Shown here one piece after another: positions 1 through 8,148 of a stretch of 64,000 nucleotides of DNA. The notes under the pieces were generated by a model that saw only the letters and a program-made list of their open reading frames with translations, searched no databases and was not told where the DNA came from. The position numbers and the translations under genes are program-made. The stretch's first letter is position 1. Every line of letters starts with the position of its first letter. Source of the stretch: Achromobacter sp. MYb9 (GTDB lineage: Bacteria > Pseudomonadota > Gammaproteobacteria > Burkholderiales > Burkholderiaceae_B); contig NZ_PCOQ01000013.1 in assembly GCF_002975275.1 (NCBI RefSeq), positions 1 to 64,000 on the forward strand, given 5' to 3'.

Positions 1-157
1 CCTGCTGAAGACGGCGGCCGGCGGCAACGTGGCGGTGGGCCCGTTCCTGCTGGGCGCGAACGCGCCGGTACACATCCTGACGTCCAGTTCGACGGTGCGC
101 CGCATCATCAACATGACGGCCATGACCGTGCTGGACGCGAACCGGGTGGAAGCTTAG
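1..157 (+). CDS. maeB: NADP-dependent malic enzyme, C-terminal end (partial)
   Basis: Only the last 51 residues are in the window, read in the frame starting at base 2 and ending at a TAG. They include GPFLLGANAPVHIL and TVRRIINMTA. These match the end of the phosphotransacetylase-like domain that closes MaeB-type malic enzymes, which convert malate to pyruvate and CO2 with reduction of NADP in the cytoplasm. The catalytic malic enzyme domain lies outside the window, so the call rests on the tail alone. A stand-alone phosphate acetyltransferase is the alternative, but its tail normally differs. A strong terminator follows about 50 bases downstream. Confidence 0.72.
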   Translation, partial: LLKTAAGGNVAVGPFLLGANAPVHILTSSSTVRRIINMTAMTVLDANRVEA

Positions 158-206
158 ATCTGAAGGAAGGGCCCCCACGCTGCGCACGCATCGCATGCTT
201 GAAAAG

Positions 207-235
207 AAAAATGCCCCGTGAGGGGCATTTTTTTT
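207..235. terminator. Bidirectional intrinsic terminator
   Basis: An AAAAATGCCCC arm, a GTGA loop and a GGGGCATTTTT arm are followed by more T residues. It sits between the end of the malic enzyme gene (plus strand) and the end of the minus-strand gene at 249-629. A-runs on one side and T-runs on the other let it serve both convergent genes. Confidence 0.85.
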
Positions 236-248
236 GGGCGGCGGCAGC

Positions 249-629
249 TTAGTTGCTGCTGGCCTTCCAGGTGCCGTCGGGCTGTTTGCAGAACCAGAAT
301 TGCCACTTTTCGGTGGTGCTGGTGCGTGCGAAGTCGGCCACCAGGAAGCGGCAGACGCGGTCGTCCTTGACCTTGCTGGTCTGCGTGGGCGTCAGTTGCA
401 CGGTGATCGGCGCGGCGCGCTTGGGCTGCGTCTTGCTGGCCCATTCGGTGCGTTGGCCATCGGCCGAGCTGTTCAGCGCCTGTGCGATCGCTTCGTGGAA
501 CGACGTCCGGTCGCCTTTGGGGATCTCGGTGATGAGCGAGTTGTTCAGCAGTACCGGCGGCGCGGCCACGGCGGTTGCCGACAAGCCGGTCGCGATAAGC
601 AACGCGGCAAGAACGCGGGTGGTTTTCAA
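249..629 (-). CDS. Exported protein with 17-kDa surface-antigen-like domain
   Basis: A 126-residue protein. I place the start at the TTG at 629, because AGGGAG lies just upstream of it and the protein then begins with a proper signal peptide (LKTTRVLAALLIATG, cleavage after AVAA). An upstream ATG at 707 would put a charged non-signal stretch in front. The mature part has a spaced pattern: FHEAIAQALN, TEWAS, then CRFL and WFCKQPDGTWK near the end. This resembles the C-terminal domain of rickettsial-type 17-kDa surface antigens and RT0821/Lpp0805-like proteins, where the two Cys probably form a disulfide. The role is unknown and the location is likely periplasmic or outer membrane. The gene stands alone. 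Confidence 0.6.
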   Translation of the reverse strand: MKTTRVLAALLIATGLSATAVAAPPVLLNNSLITEIPKGDRTSFHEAIAQALNSSADGQRTEWASKTQPKRAAPITVQLTPTQTSKVKDDRVCRFLVADFARTSTTEKWQFWFCKQPDGTWKASSN

Positions 630-746
630 GTTGGGCTCCCTGTCTGATGGATCAGATTGTCGTGCTTGTACATGAGCGGATAGTACGCGAACCCGGTCCA
701 TTTTCAATCCGCCCGCCCGCGCGGGTCGGCTTGGCGCGCTTTGGCG

Positions 747-775
747 AAAAAAAGGCCGCCCTATTGCAGGCGGCC
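747..775 (-). terminator. Intrinsic terminator of the DUF4148 gene
   Basis: Read on the minus strand this is a GGCCGCC / GGCGGCC stem with an 8-base loop followed by seven T residues. It lies about 40 bases past the stop of the gene at 817-1173. Confidence 0.75.
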
Positions 776-816
776 AAGGTACAACAAGGGGAGGGAGTTA
801 ATCGTTGCCGGGCAGA

Positions 817-1173
817 TCAGTTGCCGTGGTAGACGCCAGCGAAGGGCATGTCGTTGGGTTCGACGTTGCTGACCAGGCCGGCGGCCTTGGCGGCGGCTAG
901 TTCGGCTTGCACGTCAGCGCGGGTCTTGCCCGACTGGGGGGCGCCGTAGACGCCTTGGAACGGCACGTTGTTCGGTTCGACGTTGGTCACCAGGCCGGCG
1001 GCCTTGGCGGCAGCCAGTTCGGCTTGCACCTGGGCGCGGGTCGGGCCTTCGTACGGGGTGCCGTAAACGCCTTGGAACGGCACGTTGTTGGGTTCGATGT
1101 TCTGCGATGCGTAGGCGCCGGCGCTCAGGGCGGCCAAGGACAACATCACAGCGGTAGCGAGGGTCTTCTTCAT
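817..1173 (-). CDS. DUF4148 repeat protein, exported
   Basis: A 118-residue protein starting at the ATG at 1173, with GGAG 8 bases upstream. A signal peptide (MKKTLATAVMLSLAALSAGAYA) is followed by an almost exact tandem repeat with a 39-residue period: EPNNVPFQGVYG, then TRAQVQAELAAAKAAGLV. There are two full copies and a third partial copy that ends as EPNDMPFAGVYHGN. The TRAxVQAEL-AAKAAGL segment is the DUF4148 signature common in Burkholderiales. The mature protein is probably a small periplasmic helical protein, and its function is not known. It is monocistronic, with its own ribosome site and terminator. Confidence 0.8.
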   Translation of the reverse strand: MKKTLATAVMLSLAALSAGAYASQNIEPNNVPFQGVYGTPYEGPTRAQVQAELAAAKAAGLVTNVEPNNVPFQGVYGAPQSGKTRADVQAELAAAKAAGLVSNVEPNDMPFAGVYHGN

Positions 1174-1306
1174 GGTAAATCTCCGATTTCAAGAGCCTAG
1201 GGGGCGAATCCGGCGGCCTATCCGTCGTGGTTCGTTGCTGTTTCCCGATGACTGAATTGTGCGCCGAATCCATATAGGGATAAACCCGTGTATCGGTAAA
1301 ACATCT

Positions 1307-1359
1307 TTCCATTAATGGAAGAATGCCATTCAATTTATTCGATAGTCTCCATTAATGGA
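1307..1359. promoter_or_regulatory. Twin AT-rich palindromes (putative operator pair)
   Basis: TTCCATTAATGGAA at 1307-1320 is a perfect 14-bp palindrome. Its 12-bp core TCCATTAATGGA recurs at 1348-1359. The two centres are 40 bp apart, close to four helical turns. They lie 37-89 bases upstream of the methyltransferase start, in DNA much richer in A+T than its surroundings. This layout suits a dimeric repressor or activator bound at two sites on one face of the DNA. The regulator is not identified. Confidence 0.5.
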
Positions 1360-1395
1360 ATGGATAGCGCAGGCAGTGGCCTACCTGGAGCCCGC

Positions 1396-2214
1396 ATGGA
1401 AAAGGTTCGTCTGACCGGTGAAAGAGCCACGCTGTTGATCACCCTGTATGCCAAGGCCGAGGAAAGCCGTTTGCCCGGCTCGCTGTTGCAGGACCACTAC
1501 GCCGCCGAGGCCGTGGCGCGCCTTGATCACGATTTTTCAGCGCTGGGCATGCGGCCGGACGAGATGATCGGGCTGGCCATGCGGGCGTACTCGCTGGATG
1601 CCTGGGCACGGGCGTTCATCGCCGCCCACCGTGGCGCCACGGTGCTGCATCTGGGCTGCGGCCTGGACAGCCGCGTATACCGGGTGGCGCCGCCCCCGGA
1701 GGTCAATTGGTTCGACGTGGATTATCCCGACGTGATCGACCTGCGCCGCGCGTTGTATCCGCCGCGCCCGGGTTATCAGATGCTGGGTTCATCGATGGCG
1801 GACTTGGGGTGGCTGTCGCAGATTCCCACCGACAGGCCGGCCTTGGTGGTGGCCGAGGGGTTGTTCCTGTACCTGTCCGAAGACCAGGTACTGCAATTGC
1901 TGCGCACCGTGACCACGCAATTCCCATCGGGCGAGGTCGTATTCGATGCCTACAGCCGAATGGGGCTGGCGCTGGCGGCGCGCAACCGCATGTTCCGGGC
2001 GACGGGCGCAGTCATGCGCTGGAGCTTGGACAACCCGCTGGACCTGGAGTCGCAGGTGCCGGGCCTGCGGCTGTGCGACGAGCAATGGGTGTATGAAGAA
2101 AGCGGCGGCAGGCAGTGGGCCAGATACACCTGGCCGGCCCGGGCAGCGATCTGGCTGATGCGGCGGGTTGCGCCGCTGCGGCGCCTGGGCAGGCTGCTAC
2201 GCTACCGTTTCTAG
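1396..2214 (+). CDS. SAM-dependent methyltransferase, LCMT/TcmP-like
   Basis: A 272-residue protein started at the ATG at 1396, which has GGAG 8 bases upstream. The frame stays open further upstream but runs through the palindromic control region. Motif I of class I methyltransferases appears as VLHLGCGLDSRVYRV, followed by WFDVDYPDVIDLRR, whose acidic residues would hold the SAM ribose, and by a VVAEGLFLYL segment. This set is typical of the leucine carboxyl methyltransferase / TcmP family, which O-methylates small molecules or carboxyl groups. The substrate cannot be read from the sequence. The C-terminus is Arg-rich (RRVAPLRRLGRLLRYRF). The gene stands alone behind two palindromes, which suggests regulated expression. 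Confidence 0.75.
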   Translation: MEKVRLTGERATLLITLYAKAEESRLPGSLLQDHYAAEAVARLDHDFSALGMRPDEMIGLAMRAYSLDAWARAFIAAHRGATVLHLGCGLDSRVYRVAPPPEVNWFDVDYPDVIDLRRALYPPRPGYQMLGSSMADLGWLSQIPTDRPALVVAEGLFLYLSEDQVLQLLRTVTTQFPSGEVVFDAYSRMGLALAARNRMFRATGAVMRWSLDNPLDLESQVPGLRLCDEQWVYEESGGRQWARYTWPARAAIWLMRRVAPLRRLGRLLRYRF

Positions 2215-2224
2215 CCGCGCCGGC

Positions 2225-2440
2225 TTAGTAGTGCGGCGGCAGTTCGTCGCGCAGGCTGCGGAAGGGCGCGGCGCCCTCGGGCGCCTGCTGGCGAAGGTCG
2301 GCCACTTCACGCAGTAGCCGGTCTATCTGCTGTTGCTGCCGCACGATGATCTGGTTCAGCTGTTCCAGCAGGTCGTCCGCGAAGCTGGACTTGACCTCCA
2401 GTTCGAGCAGGCGGCGTTCGATGTCTTGCGATGGTTCCAT
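2225..2440 (-). CDS. slyX: SlyX family protein
   Basis: A 71-residue protein, the usual size for SlyX. It has the family pattern of an N-terminal coiled coil (IERRLLELEVKSSFADDLLEQLN, quoted only to show the heptads around ELE-K), then IIVRQQQQIDRL, and a C-terminal tail ending PPHY. SlyX proteins are small cytoplasmic coiled-coil proteins of unknown function. The gene runs convergent with the methyltransferase (10-base gap) and divergent from the TonB receptor gene, whose promoter must lie in the roughly 110 bases between them. Confidence 0.85.
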   Translation of the reverse strand: MEPSQDIERRLLELEVKSSFADDLLEQLNQIIVRQQQQIDRLLREVADLRQQAPEGAAPFRSLRDELPPHY

Positions 2441-2553
2441 GGCGGCTATTAGAACCTATTCCCGCTTTGCGTTTCCAACGGGGATGGCGGCGGCCATGGC
2501 GATGGCGGGGCAGGCGCGCCGCGATAGTGGGGCGTGGTTTAAGGGAGACGGAT

Positions 2554-4707
2554 GTGACGAAGCGGGTCGGATGGCGCGGCATGGCGGCGCCACGAGGAGT
2601 GCACTGGGGTGTCCGCTGGGCTGCGCGCGGTTCGCTGGCGGCGGGCTTGACGCACGCGCTGGCGAACGGCGCCTGGGCGCAAGACGCCAGCCCCACGCTA
2701 TCCCCCGTGGTCGTGACCGGCACGCGCCTGGGTACCGCCGTGCTGGACACGCCGGCATCGGTGGACGTGGTCGAGGGCGCGGCCATGCGCCGGGGCCAGC
2801 CCGGGATCAACCTGTCCGAAGGCCTGGCCGGCGTGCCGGGCCTGCAGATCCAGAACCGGCAGAACTATGCGCAGGACCTGCAGATATCCAGCCGGGGCTT
2901 TGGCGCCCGGTCCACTTTCGGCGTGCGCGGCGTGCGCCTCTACGTCGACGGCATTCCGGCCACGATGCCGGACGGGCAGGGGCAGACGTCCAACATCGAC
3001 ATCGGCTCAATCGACCGCGTGGAGGTGCTGCGGGGGCCGTTTTCCGCGCTGTACGGCAATTCATCGGGCGGCGTGATTCAGGTCTATACCGAAGACGGGA
3101 TGCCGCCGCCCACGCTATCGGCAAGCGGATGGGGCGGCAGCGACGGCACCTGGCGCTACGGTGTGAAGGCCAGCGGCGGCGAAGCAGGCGGCCTGGACTA
3201 TGTGCTGGACGCCAGCCGCTTCACGACCGATGGCTACCGCGACCACAGCGCCGCGCGAAAGAACCTGGCCAACGCCAAACTTGGCTTGCAACTGGACGAC
3301 GCCAGCCGCTTGACCATCGTTGTCAACAGCGTGGACCTCAAGGCGCAGGATCCGCTTGGCCTGACCTACCAGCAATTCCAGGACGACCCGCGCGCCGCCC
3401 CCCTGGCCGAGCAGTACAACACCCGCAAGACGGTTCGGCAGACGCAGGGCGGCGTGGTGTACGAACGGCAGCTCGATAGCCGCAACGTCCTGCGCGTGAT
3501 GGCGTACTACGGCCAGCGCGACACCACCCAGTACCAGTCGATTCCTCCCGCGGTGCAGTTGGCGCCTACCCAGGCGGGCGGGGTCATCGACCTGGCGCGC
3601 CAGTATGGCGGCGCGGATTTGCGCTGGACGTCCGAGCTGGATCTGGCGGGCCGGCCGCTGACGCTGATCGGCGGGTTTTCCTACGACTCCATGCGCGAAG
3701 ACCGCCAGGGGTATCAGAACTTCACCGGCACGGGCGCCGATCGGCAACTAGGGGTGCAGGGCGCGCTGCGGCGCGACGAGACCAACACCGTCTACAACGC
3801 CGATCCCTATGTGCAGGCGTCATGGAAGGCGTCCGAACGCTGGACGATGGACGCCGGCCTGCGCTACAGCACCGTCCGCTTCAATTCCGACGACCACTAC
3901 ATCACGGCCGGCAATGGCGACGACAGCGGCGCTGCGCGCTACCGCAAGGCGCTGCCGGTGGCGGCGCTGCGCTACGCGGCCAGCGCCGACGTCAGCGTGT
4001 ACGCCTCGTATGGGCGGGGTTTCGAGACCCCGACCCTTAACGAGATTTCGTATCGGCCCGGCGGCCTGCCGGGTCTGAATTTCGGTCTGGCACCGTCACT
4101 CAGCACCAATCTGGAAGCGGGCGTCAAAGCCCGCATGGCGGGCGGGCTGGCGACGGCGGCGGTGTTCCATACCGGCACCGACAACGAGATCGTGTCCGCC
4201 GGCAGCGCCGGCGGACACACCAGTTACCAGAACGCCGGACGCACGCGGCGCGACGGGCTGGAACTGGCCTGGTCGGGGGAAGTCGCGCGCCACTGGCGCA
4301 CGCAGTTTGCCTATACGTGGCTGAACGCGCGGTATGCGGACGACAGTTCCGGCGACATCCGGGCCGGCAACAAGATTCCCGGCATTGCGCGGCAGGCGGT
4401 GTTCGCGTCGGTGGCGTGGGCGCCGCCCGAAGGCTGGCAGGCGGCGGTGGAAGGCCGCTACCTGAGCCAGATCTACGTGAACGACGCCAACAGCGAAGAG
4501 GCGCCCGGCTACTTCGTGGCGGCGATCAGCGCCGGCTATGTGAAGCGCGTGGGCCCGTGGGAATTGAATGCCTATGCGCGCGTGGACAATCTGTTCGACC
4601 GCCACTACGCCGGGTCCGTGATCGTCAATGAAAGCAACGGCCGCTACTACGAGCCCGCCGCCGGGCGCAGCGTGGGCGTAGGCGCCGGCGTCGCGTACCG
4701 GTTCTAG
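2554..4707 (+). CDS. pqqU: TonB-dependent receptor, PqqU/YncD type
   Basis: A 717-residue outer-membrane receptor. I choose the GTG at 2554 because AAGGGAGAC sits 5 bases upstream and a signal peptide ending GAWAQ follows; the frame is open further 5'. The mature protein begins with a TonB-box region and VVVTGTRL, then the plug domain: INLSEGLAGVPGLQIQNRQN, then QISSRGFGARSTFGVRG, then VDGIPATMPDGQGQ, then IEVLRGPFSALYGNSSGG-type sequence (here VEVLRGPF). A 22-strand barrel ending in an aromatic residue (VAYRF) follows. The plug follows E. coli YncD, now called PqqU, a receptor for the cofactor pyrroloquinoline quinone, very closely. The substrate is therefore inferred from family similarity. 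No PQQ gene is adjacent. Confidence 0.75.
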   Translation: MTKRVGWRGMAAPRGVHWGVRWAARGSLAAGLTHALANGAWAQDASPTLSPVVVTGTRLGTAVLDTPASVDVVEGAAMRRGQPGINLSEGLAGVPGLQIQNRQNYAQDLQISSRGFGARSTFGVRGVRLYVDGIPATMPDGQGQTSNIDIGSIDRVEVLRGPFSALYGNSSGGVIQVYTEDGMPPPTLSASGWGGSDGTWRYGVKASGGEAGGLDYVLDASRFTTDGYRDHSAARKNLANAKLGLQLDDASRLTIVVNSVDLKAQDPLGLTYQQFQDDPRAAPLAEQYNTRKTVRQTQGGVVYERQLDSRNVLRVMAYYGQRDTTQYQSIPPAVQLAPTQAGGVIDLARQYGGADLRWTSELDLAGRPLTLIGGFSYDSMREDRQGYQNFTGTGADRQLGVQGALRRDETNTVYNADPYVQASWKASERWTMDAGLRYSTVRFNSDDHYITAGNGDDSGAARYRKALPVAALRYAASADVSVYASYGRGFETPTLNEISYRPGGLPGLNFGLAPSLSTNLEAGVKARMAGGLATAAVFHTGTDNEIVSAGSAGGHTSYQNAGRTRRDGLELAWSGEVARHWRTQFAYTWLNARYADDSSGDIRAGNKIPGIARQAVFASVAWAPPEGWQAAVEGRYLSQIYVNDANSEEAPGYFVAAISAGYVKRVGPWELNAYARVDNLFDRHYAGSVIVNESNGRYYEPAAGRSVGVGAGVAYRF

Positions 4708-4730
4708 CGCGGGCCGGCGTCAGTCAGACG

Positions 4731-5360
4731 TCAGTCAGGCGCATCCGGATAGCAGACGCCGTAGTCTTCGCACGCGGGGCAGCCCGGCGCGGCGGACGGC
4801 GGCAAGCCCGCGTGCTCACAGGCCGAGTACGCCAGGAAATGCTTCCAGCGCAAATTGCGCACGTTGCGGATCACCAGGCCGGGGTAGTGCCGGGCCAGCA
4901 GGAACGTGACGTCTTCGCGGCCCGACAAGCCCAGGTCGCGCCACAGGTGATCGGGGCGCAGGCACGCGTGCACCAGCACACCGGTGACCCAGGTCGTGGT
5001 TTCGGGTTCGGGCGCGCGGTAGGCGTCCAGCAGTACGCGCAGCAGCAAGGTGAAGCCGGGTTGAGGGTCGCCCCGGCCACGCGCGGCATAACTAGCGGCC
5101 TGCTCGCGCAACGCGGCCAGCCGCGCGTCGTCCGATGCCAGCGCGCCGGGAAACAGATGGTGGAGCAACTGTTGCAGCTCGTCCGGGCAAAGGCCGCTGC
5201 GCGCCAAGTCCTGGTGCGCAAGGCTGGTACCGATCACGGTGGCGAAAAAGCCCGCGTCGGGATGGCCGGGCGGCGCGTGATGCAACAAGGCGCGGGCAAA
5301 CCGCTGGGCCGACGGGGGCGAAACGGCCGGGGCGGGAGAGGGGATCAGCACGGCGTCCAT
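4731..5360 (-). CDS. nifQ: NifQ family protein (molybdenum-related)
   Basis: A 209-residue protein whose C-terminal half (NLRWKHF, CEHAG, GCPACEDYGVCY) matches NifQ. In nitrogen fixers NifQ is an iron-sulfur, molybdenum-carrying donor for FeMo-cofactor assembly, with a C-x4-C-x2-C-x5-C cluster motif. Here Cys194, Cys197 and Cys203 keep the C-x2-C-x5-C part, but the first Cys is replaced by Ser189, and an extra Cys181 lies upstream as a possible substitute. No nif gene occurs in the window. A ModE-like inverted repeat lies 43-66 bases upstream of the start, so a role in molybdenum handling is likely. The ATG at 5360 has no clear ribosome site, so the start is uncertain. Confidence 0.78.
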   Translation of the reverse strand: MDAVLIPSPAPAVSPPSAQRFARALLHHAPPGHPDAGFFATVIGTSLAHQDLARSGLCPDELQQLLHHLFPGALASDDARLAALREQAASYAARGRGDPQPGFTLLLRVLLDAYRAPEPETTTWVTGVLVHACLRPDHLWRDLGLSGREDVTFLLARHYPGLVIRNVRNLRWKHFLAYSACEHAGLPPSAAPGCPACEDYGVCYPDAPD

Positions 5361-5402
5361 GAGGGGGGGCGGTCGCTACAGTCGTTCAAATGTTAATGAA
5401 AT

Positions 5403-5426
5403 CGCTATGTTGCGGAATATATAACG
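5403..5426 (-). promoter_or_regulatory. ModE-like operator upstream of nifQ
   Basis: On the minus strand the half-sites CGTTATAT and ACATAGCG are separated by 8 bases. This half-site sequence and spacing is the architecture of molybdate-responsive ModE operators of enterobacteria (CGTTATAT, 8 bases, ACATAACG). One base of the second half differs. It sits in AT-rich DNA just upstream of nifQ, where ModE would be expected to bind. The match was made by eye. Confidence 0.55.
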
Positions 5427-5540
5427 AAAAATGACTGAAATTCCGTAGTACGGGACAAAAACCCCTCAGGACTTACCCGCGAGCTAGGGATGTCCCGGGG
5501 GTATGATCGGTGTCCCTGATTTCCTGGGTTTGCCCTCCGC

Positions 5541-8054
5541 ATGCCGCGCACTTTCCGCCCCGCAGTCTCCCGAATGACCGGCGTCACCCTTCTGGCGCTG
5601 GCTGGCCTGGCGTTTGCGCCGCCGCCGGTCGCGGCGTCCGATATCGGCGCCGTCGTCGAATCCATCCGCTTGTCGCGGTATCCGTTGCGCGAACCGGAAC
5701 GGCGCGTGTGGGGCACCGAGAACGTGCGCGACGCGGTGCTGGTCGGTCAAATGGAGAACCGCCTGTACCTGTATCGGTACGTGCGGGGCACCGGCAAGGA
5801 ATTCCACCTGGACTTCCGTTCCCAGCCCTTGGTGATCGATCCGGCGGCGTGGAAGGCGGCGCGCGAAGAGAACGTCCGGGTCAGGACACCGCGCGACGGC
5901 GAGACCCTGTACTGGGTCGGCTATACCTACAACGACGCCGATGCCGAGCGGTCCGACGGCTTTCTGGTGGATGCGGCCGGTAATGCGGCGACGGTCCGCG
6001 CCGACGCCAGCCTGGCCGTCGTCACCGCCAACCAGCCCTGGGACGAGGCGCGCAAGGCGCAAGCCCTGGCGACGCTGCGGCAGGTGCTGACGACCTACCC
6101 CGGACGCCTGAAGGCGTTTCCCGCCGACGTGCGCTTCGAGCATCAGGCGCCGGTGGACGTGACGGCCGTGTTCCGTACCCTGCATCAGGTGGCGCGTGCC
6201 ATTCCGCGGGGCAAGAGCGCGGAATTCGGACGTGCGCTGGCGGACCTGCGCCGCTTCGTCATGGAACAGGACTTCCGCGAGATCGATCCCGGCGGCAAAG
6301 ATCCCGAGATGCTGACGGCCCTGAATGACTACGGTTTCTGGCTGGCGGAATCGGGCGATGCCGTGCAGGCGGACCGTGTCTTGAGCGACGTGCTGCGGCG
6401 CGACCCGTCCCGCACGGCCGCCTATCTGAACCGCGCCGATGCGCGCTGGGCGCAAAGCGCGAAAGCCGGCGACAGGCGAGGCTACTTCGAGGCCCTGGCG
6501 CGCGAGGATTACCGCTTGTATTGCGCAAACCGCCTGATGGCCAAGGAACCGATCCCCGGCAATATCGCCAGCCGCATCAGCGCCGCCTTGAACGAGAAAG
6601 CGCTGGACGCGGCCGTTTGCCGGCCCCGGCTGGCGATCTTCAAGGCGATCCGGGCCGACGACCTGGACGCGGTGCGTGCCGAGCTGGCGCGAGGCCAGGA
6701 TCCCAATGGCGTGAACGAGAACGGCACGTCGGCGCTGGCCGTGGCGGTGTCGGGCAAGCAATTGGAAATCGTGCGGGCCTTGCTGGCGGCGGGCGCCCGC
6801 GCGGATGGTCCCAACAACGGGTTCGTGCTGTTGGCCAGCGCCTTGCCGGACGCCAAGGACACCCGTCCGGCGGCGGAACGCTACGCGTTGGCCGATGCCT
6901 TGATCGCGGCAGGCGCGCCGCTGAATGGTGTCGACTACAACGGCACGCCGTTGCTGGTGCGGCGCATTTCGTATTTCAGCGAAGACAAGGACAGCCTGAC
7001 CTACCTGCTGGCAAAGGGCGCCGACCCGAATGCGCGCGAAAAGAACGGCCGGTCGGCACTGCATGCCGCCATGGGGGCGCCCAGCCGATTCTGGTTCGCC
7101 GAGCAACTGCTGGCCAAGGGCGCGGATATCAATGCCGCCTATGTCCGCATGTACTACGGCAACCGGGGCATGTGGGAAACCCCGTTGCTGGAAGCGCTGC
7201 GCGAATCGAATTCCGGAGAACTGACGCCGACCGCGACGTATCCGGTATCCGAGCGCGTGGCCTTCGCGTTGGCGCACGGCGCGGATGCGGCGGTGGGCGG
7301 CTACAGCGCCAGCAAGACGCCCGAGCGCAACGGCTTGAACGAAGCGCTTACCCTGGCGGCGCGCACGATGGAGCCCGCGTTGGTGGACCAGTTGGTGCAA
7401 GCCGCTGGCCAGCCGCGCATGCCGCTGACGCCGGAACCGCTGTCCAGCTTGCTGAGCGTGTGGAACCAGGTGGAGATCCGCGCGGCGATCAAGCAGAACG
7501 GTCCCGAGTGGGACGGGCAGCGCGCCAGGCTGCGCGCCACCGCTGACCGCCTGTTGGCGGCGGGCGTGCCGCTGACCCGCGCGGACGACGCCACGGGCGT
7601 CAGCAACAACGGCATCGCGCCCCTTAGCTTGCCGTGGCTGCCCGACGACCTGTATCAGGCGTGGCTGGAGAAGGGCGCCGATGCCTCGGACCGCACCGGC
7701 AACAGCGTGCGCATCGACGGCGTGGCCGATACCGACGCCCTGCCGCTGGTGATCATGCTGCGCCTGGGCAAGGAAAGCAAAACGAAGATGCTGCTGGAAC
7801 ACGATGCGGGCCTGTACCGCACCCCCTGGCGTTGCGGCATGGCGGTGGCCGATGTGCTGGCCTGGCAATTGGACGACGGCGGTCCGCTCAGCCCGATGGG
7901 CGCGCGTGCCGTGAAGCAGGTGCTGGATGGCGCGGCGGGCGCGGCCAGTTGCGATTTGAGCCAGGGTTCGCGCGTGCAGCCCTATGTTGGCGTTTCCGCC
8001 AGCGATCTGGCCGCGCGGGCCGGGGTGACATTGACGGTGGCGGCGCCGAAGTAG
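5541..8054 (+). CDS. Exported TPR/ankyrin-repeat protein
   Basis: An 837-residue protein. The first in-frame ATG (5541) gives an n-region with Arg residues and a hydrophobic core, MTGVTLLALAGLAFA, ending PVAAS, so export to the periplasm is likely; the ATG at 5574 would also leave a signal. Residues about 60-200 form a domain I do not recognise. About 250-310 look like TPR helices (LNDYGFWLAESGDAVQADRV, then AYLNRADARWAQ). From about 365 there are ankyrin units: FKAIRADDLDAVRAELARGQ, then GTSALAVAVSGKQLEIVRAL, LLAKGADPNAREKNG and LLAKGADINA. The rest is diverged ankyrin-like sequence. It is a protein-protein interaction scaffold without a visible enzyme domain. The partner is unknown and the gene stands alone, ending at a strong terminator. 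Confidence 0.75.
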   Translation: MPRTFRPAVSRMTGVTLLALAGLAFAPPPVAASDIGAVVESIRLSRYPLREPERRVWGTENVRDAVLVGQMENRLYLYRYVRGTGKEFHLDFRSQPLVIDPAAWKAAREENVRVRTPRDGETLYWVGYTYNDADAERSDGFLVDAAGNAATVRADASLAVVTANQPWDEARKAQALATLRQVLTTYPGRLKAFPADVRFEHQAPVDVTAVFRTLHQVARAIPRGKSAEFGRALADLRRFVMEQDFREIDPGGKDPEMLTALNDYGFWLAESGDAVQADRVLSDVLRRDPSRTAAYLNRADARWAQSAKAGDRRGYFEALAREDYRLYCANRLMAKEPIPGNIASRISAALNEKALDAAVCRPRLAIFKAIRADDLDAVRAELARGQDPNGVNENGTSALAVAVSGKQLEIVRALLAAGARADGPNNGFVLLASALPDAKDTRPAAERYALADALIAAGAPLNGVDYNGTPLLVRRISYFSEDKDSLTYLLAKGADPNAREKNGRSALHAAMGAPSRFWFAEQLLAKGADINAAYVRMYYGNRGMWETPLLEALRESNSGELTPTATYPVSERVAFALAHGADAAVGGYSASKTPERNGLNEALTLAARTMEPALVDQLVQAAGQPRMPLTPEPLSSLLSVWNQVEIRAAIKQNGPEWDGQRARLRATADRLLAAGVPLTRADDATGVSNNGIAPLSLPWLPDDLYQAWLEKGADASDRTGNSVRIDGVADTDALPLVIMLRLGKESKTKMLLEHDAGLYRTPWRCGMAVADVLAWQLDDGGPLSPMGARAVKQVLDGAAGAASCDLSQGSRVQPYVGVSASDLAARAGVTLTVAAPK

Positions 8055-8096
8055 GCCGGCGCGTTCCGCGCGCGGGGCGCTCAGGCCCCGCAATGT

Positions 8097-8128
8097 AAAA
8101 CAGGCACCCGAAGGTGCCTGTTTTTTTT
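8097..8128. terminator. Bidirectional intrinsic terminator
   Basis: AAAACAGGCACC, a CGAA loop, GGTGCCTGTTTT and further T residues. It separates the convergent ankyrin-protein gene and the cyoD end of the quinol oxidase operon and can serve both. Confidence 0.88.
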
Positions 8129-8148
8129 GCTTCAACGGCAAGCCGTCA

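Noticed and set aside
4731..5360. Nitrogen fixation island
   Set aside because: Only nifQ is present; none of the structural or other cofactor genes of nif are in the window.
5484..8141. An 885-codon open reading frame antisense to the ankyrin protein gene
   Set aside because: High GC makes long antisense frames common. Its product is rich in Arg, His and Gln without domains, and the sense frame has a signal peptide and ankyrin repeats.
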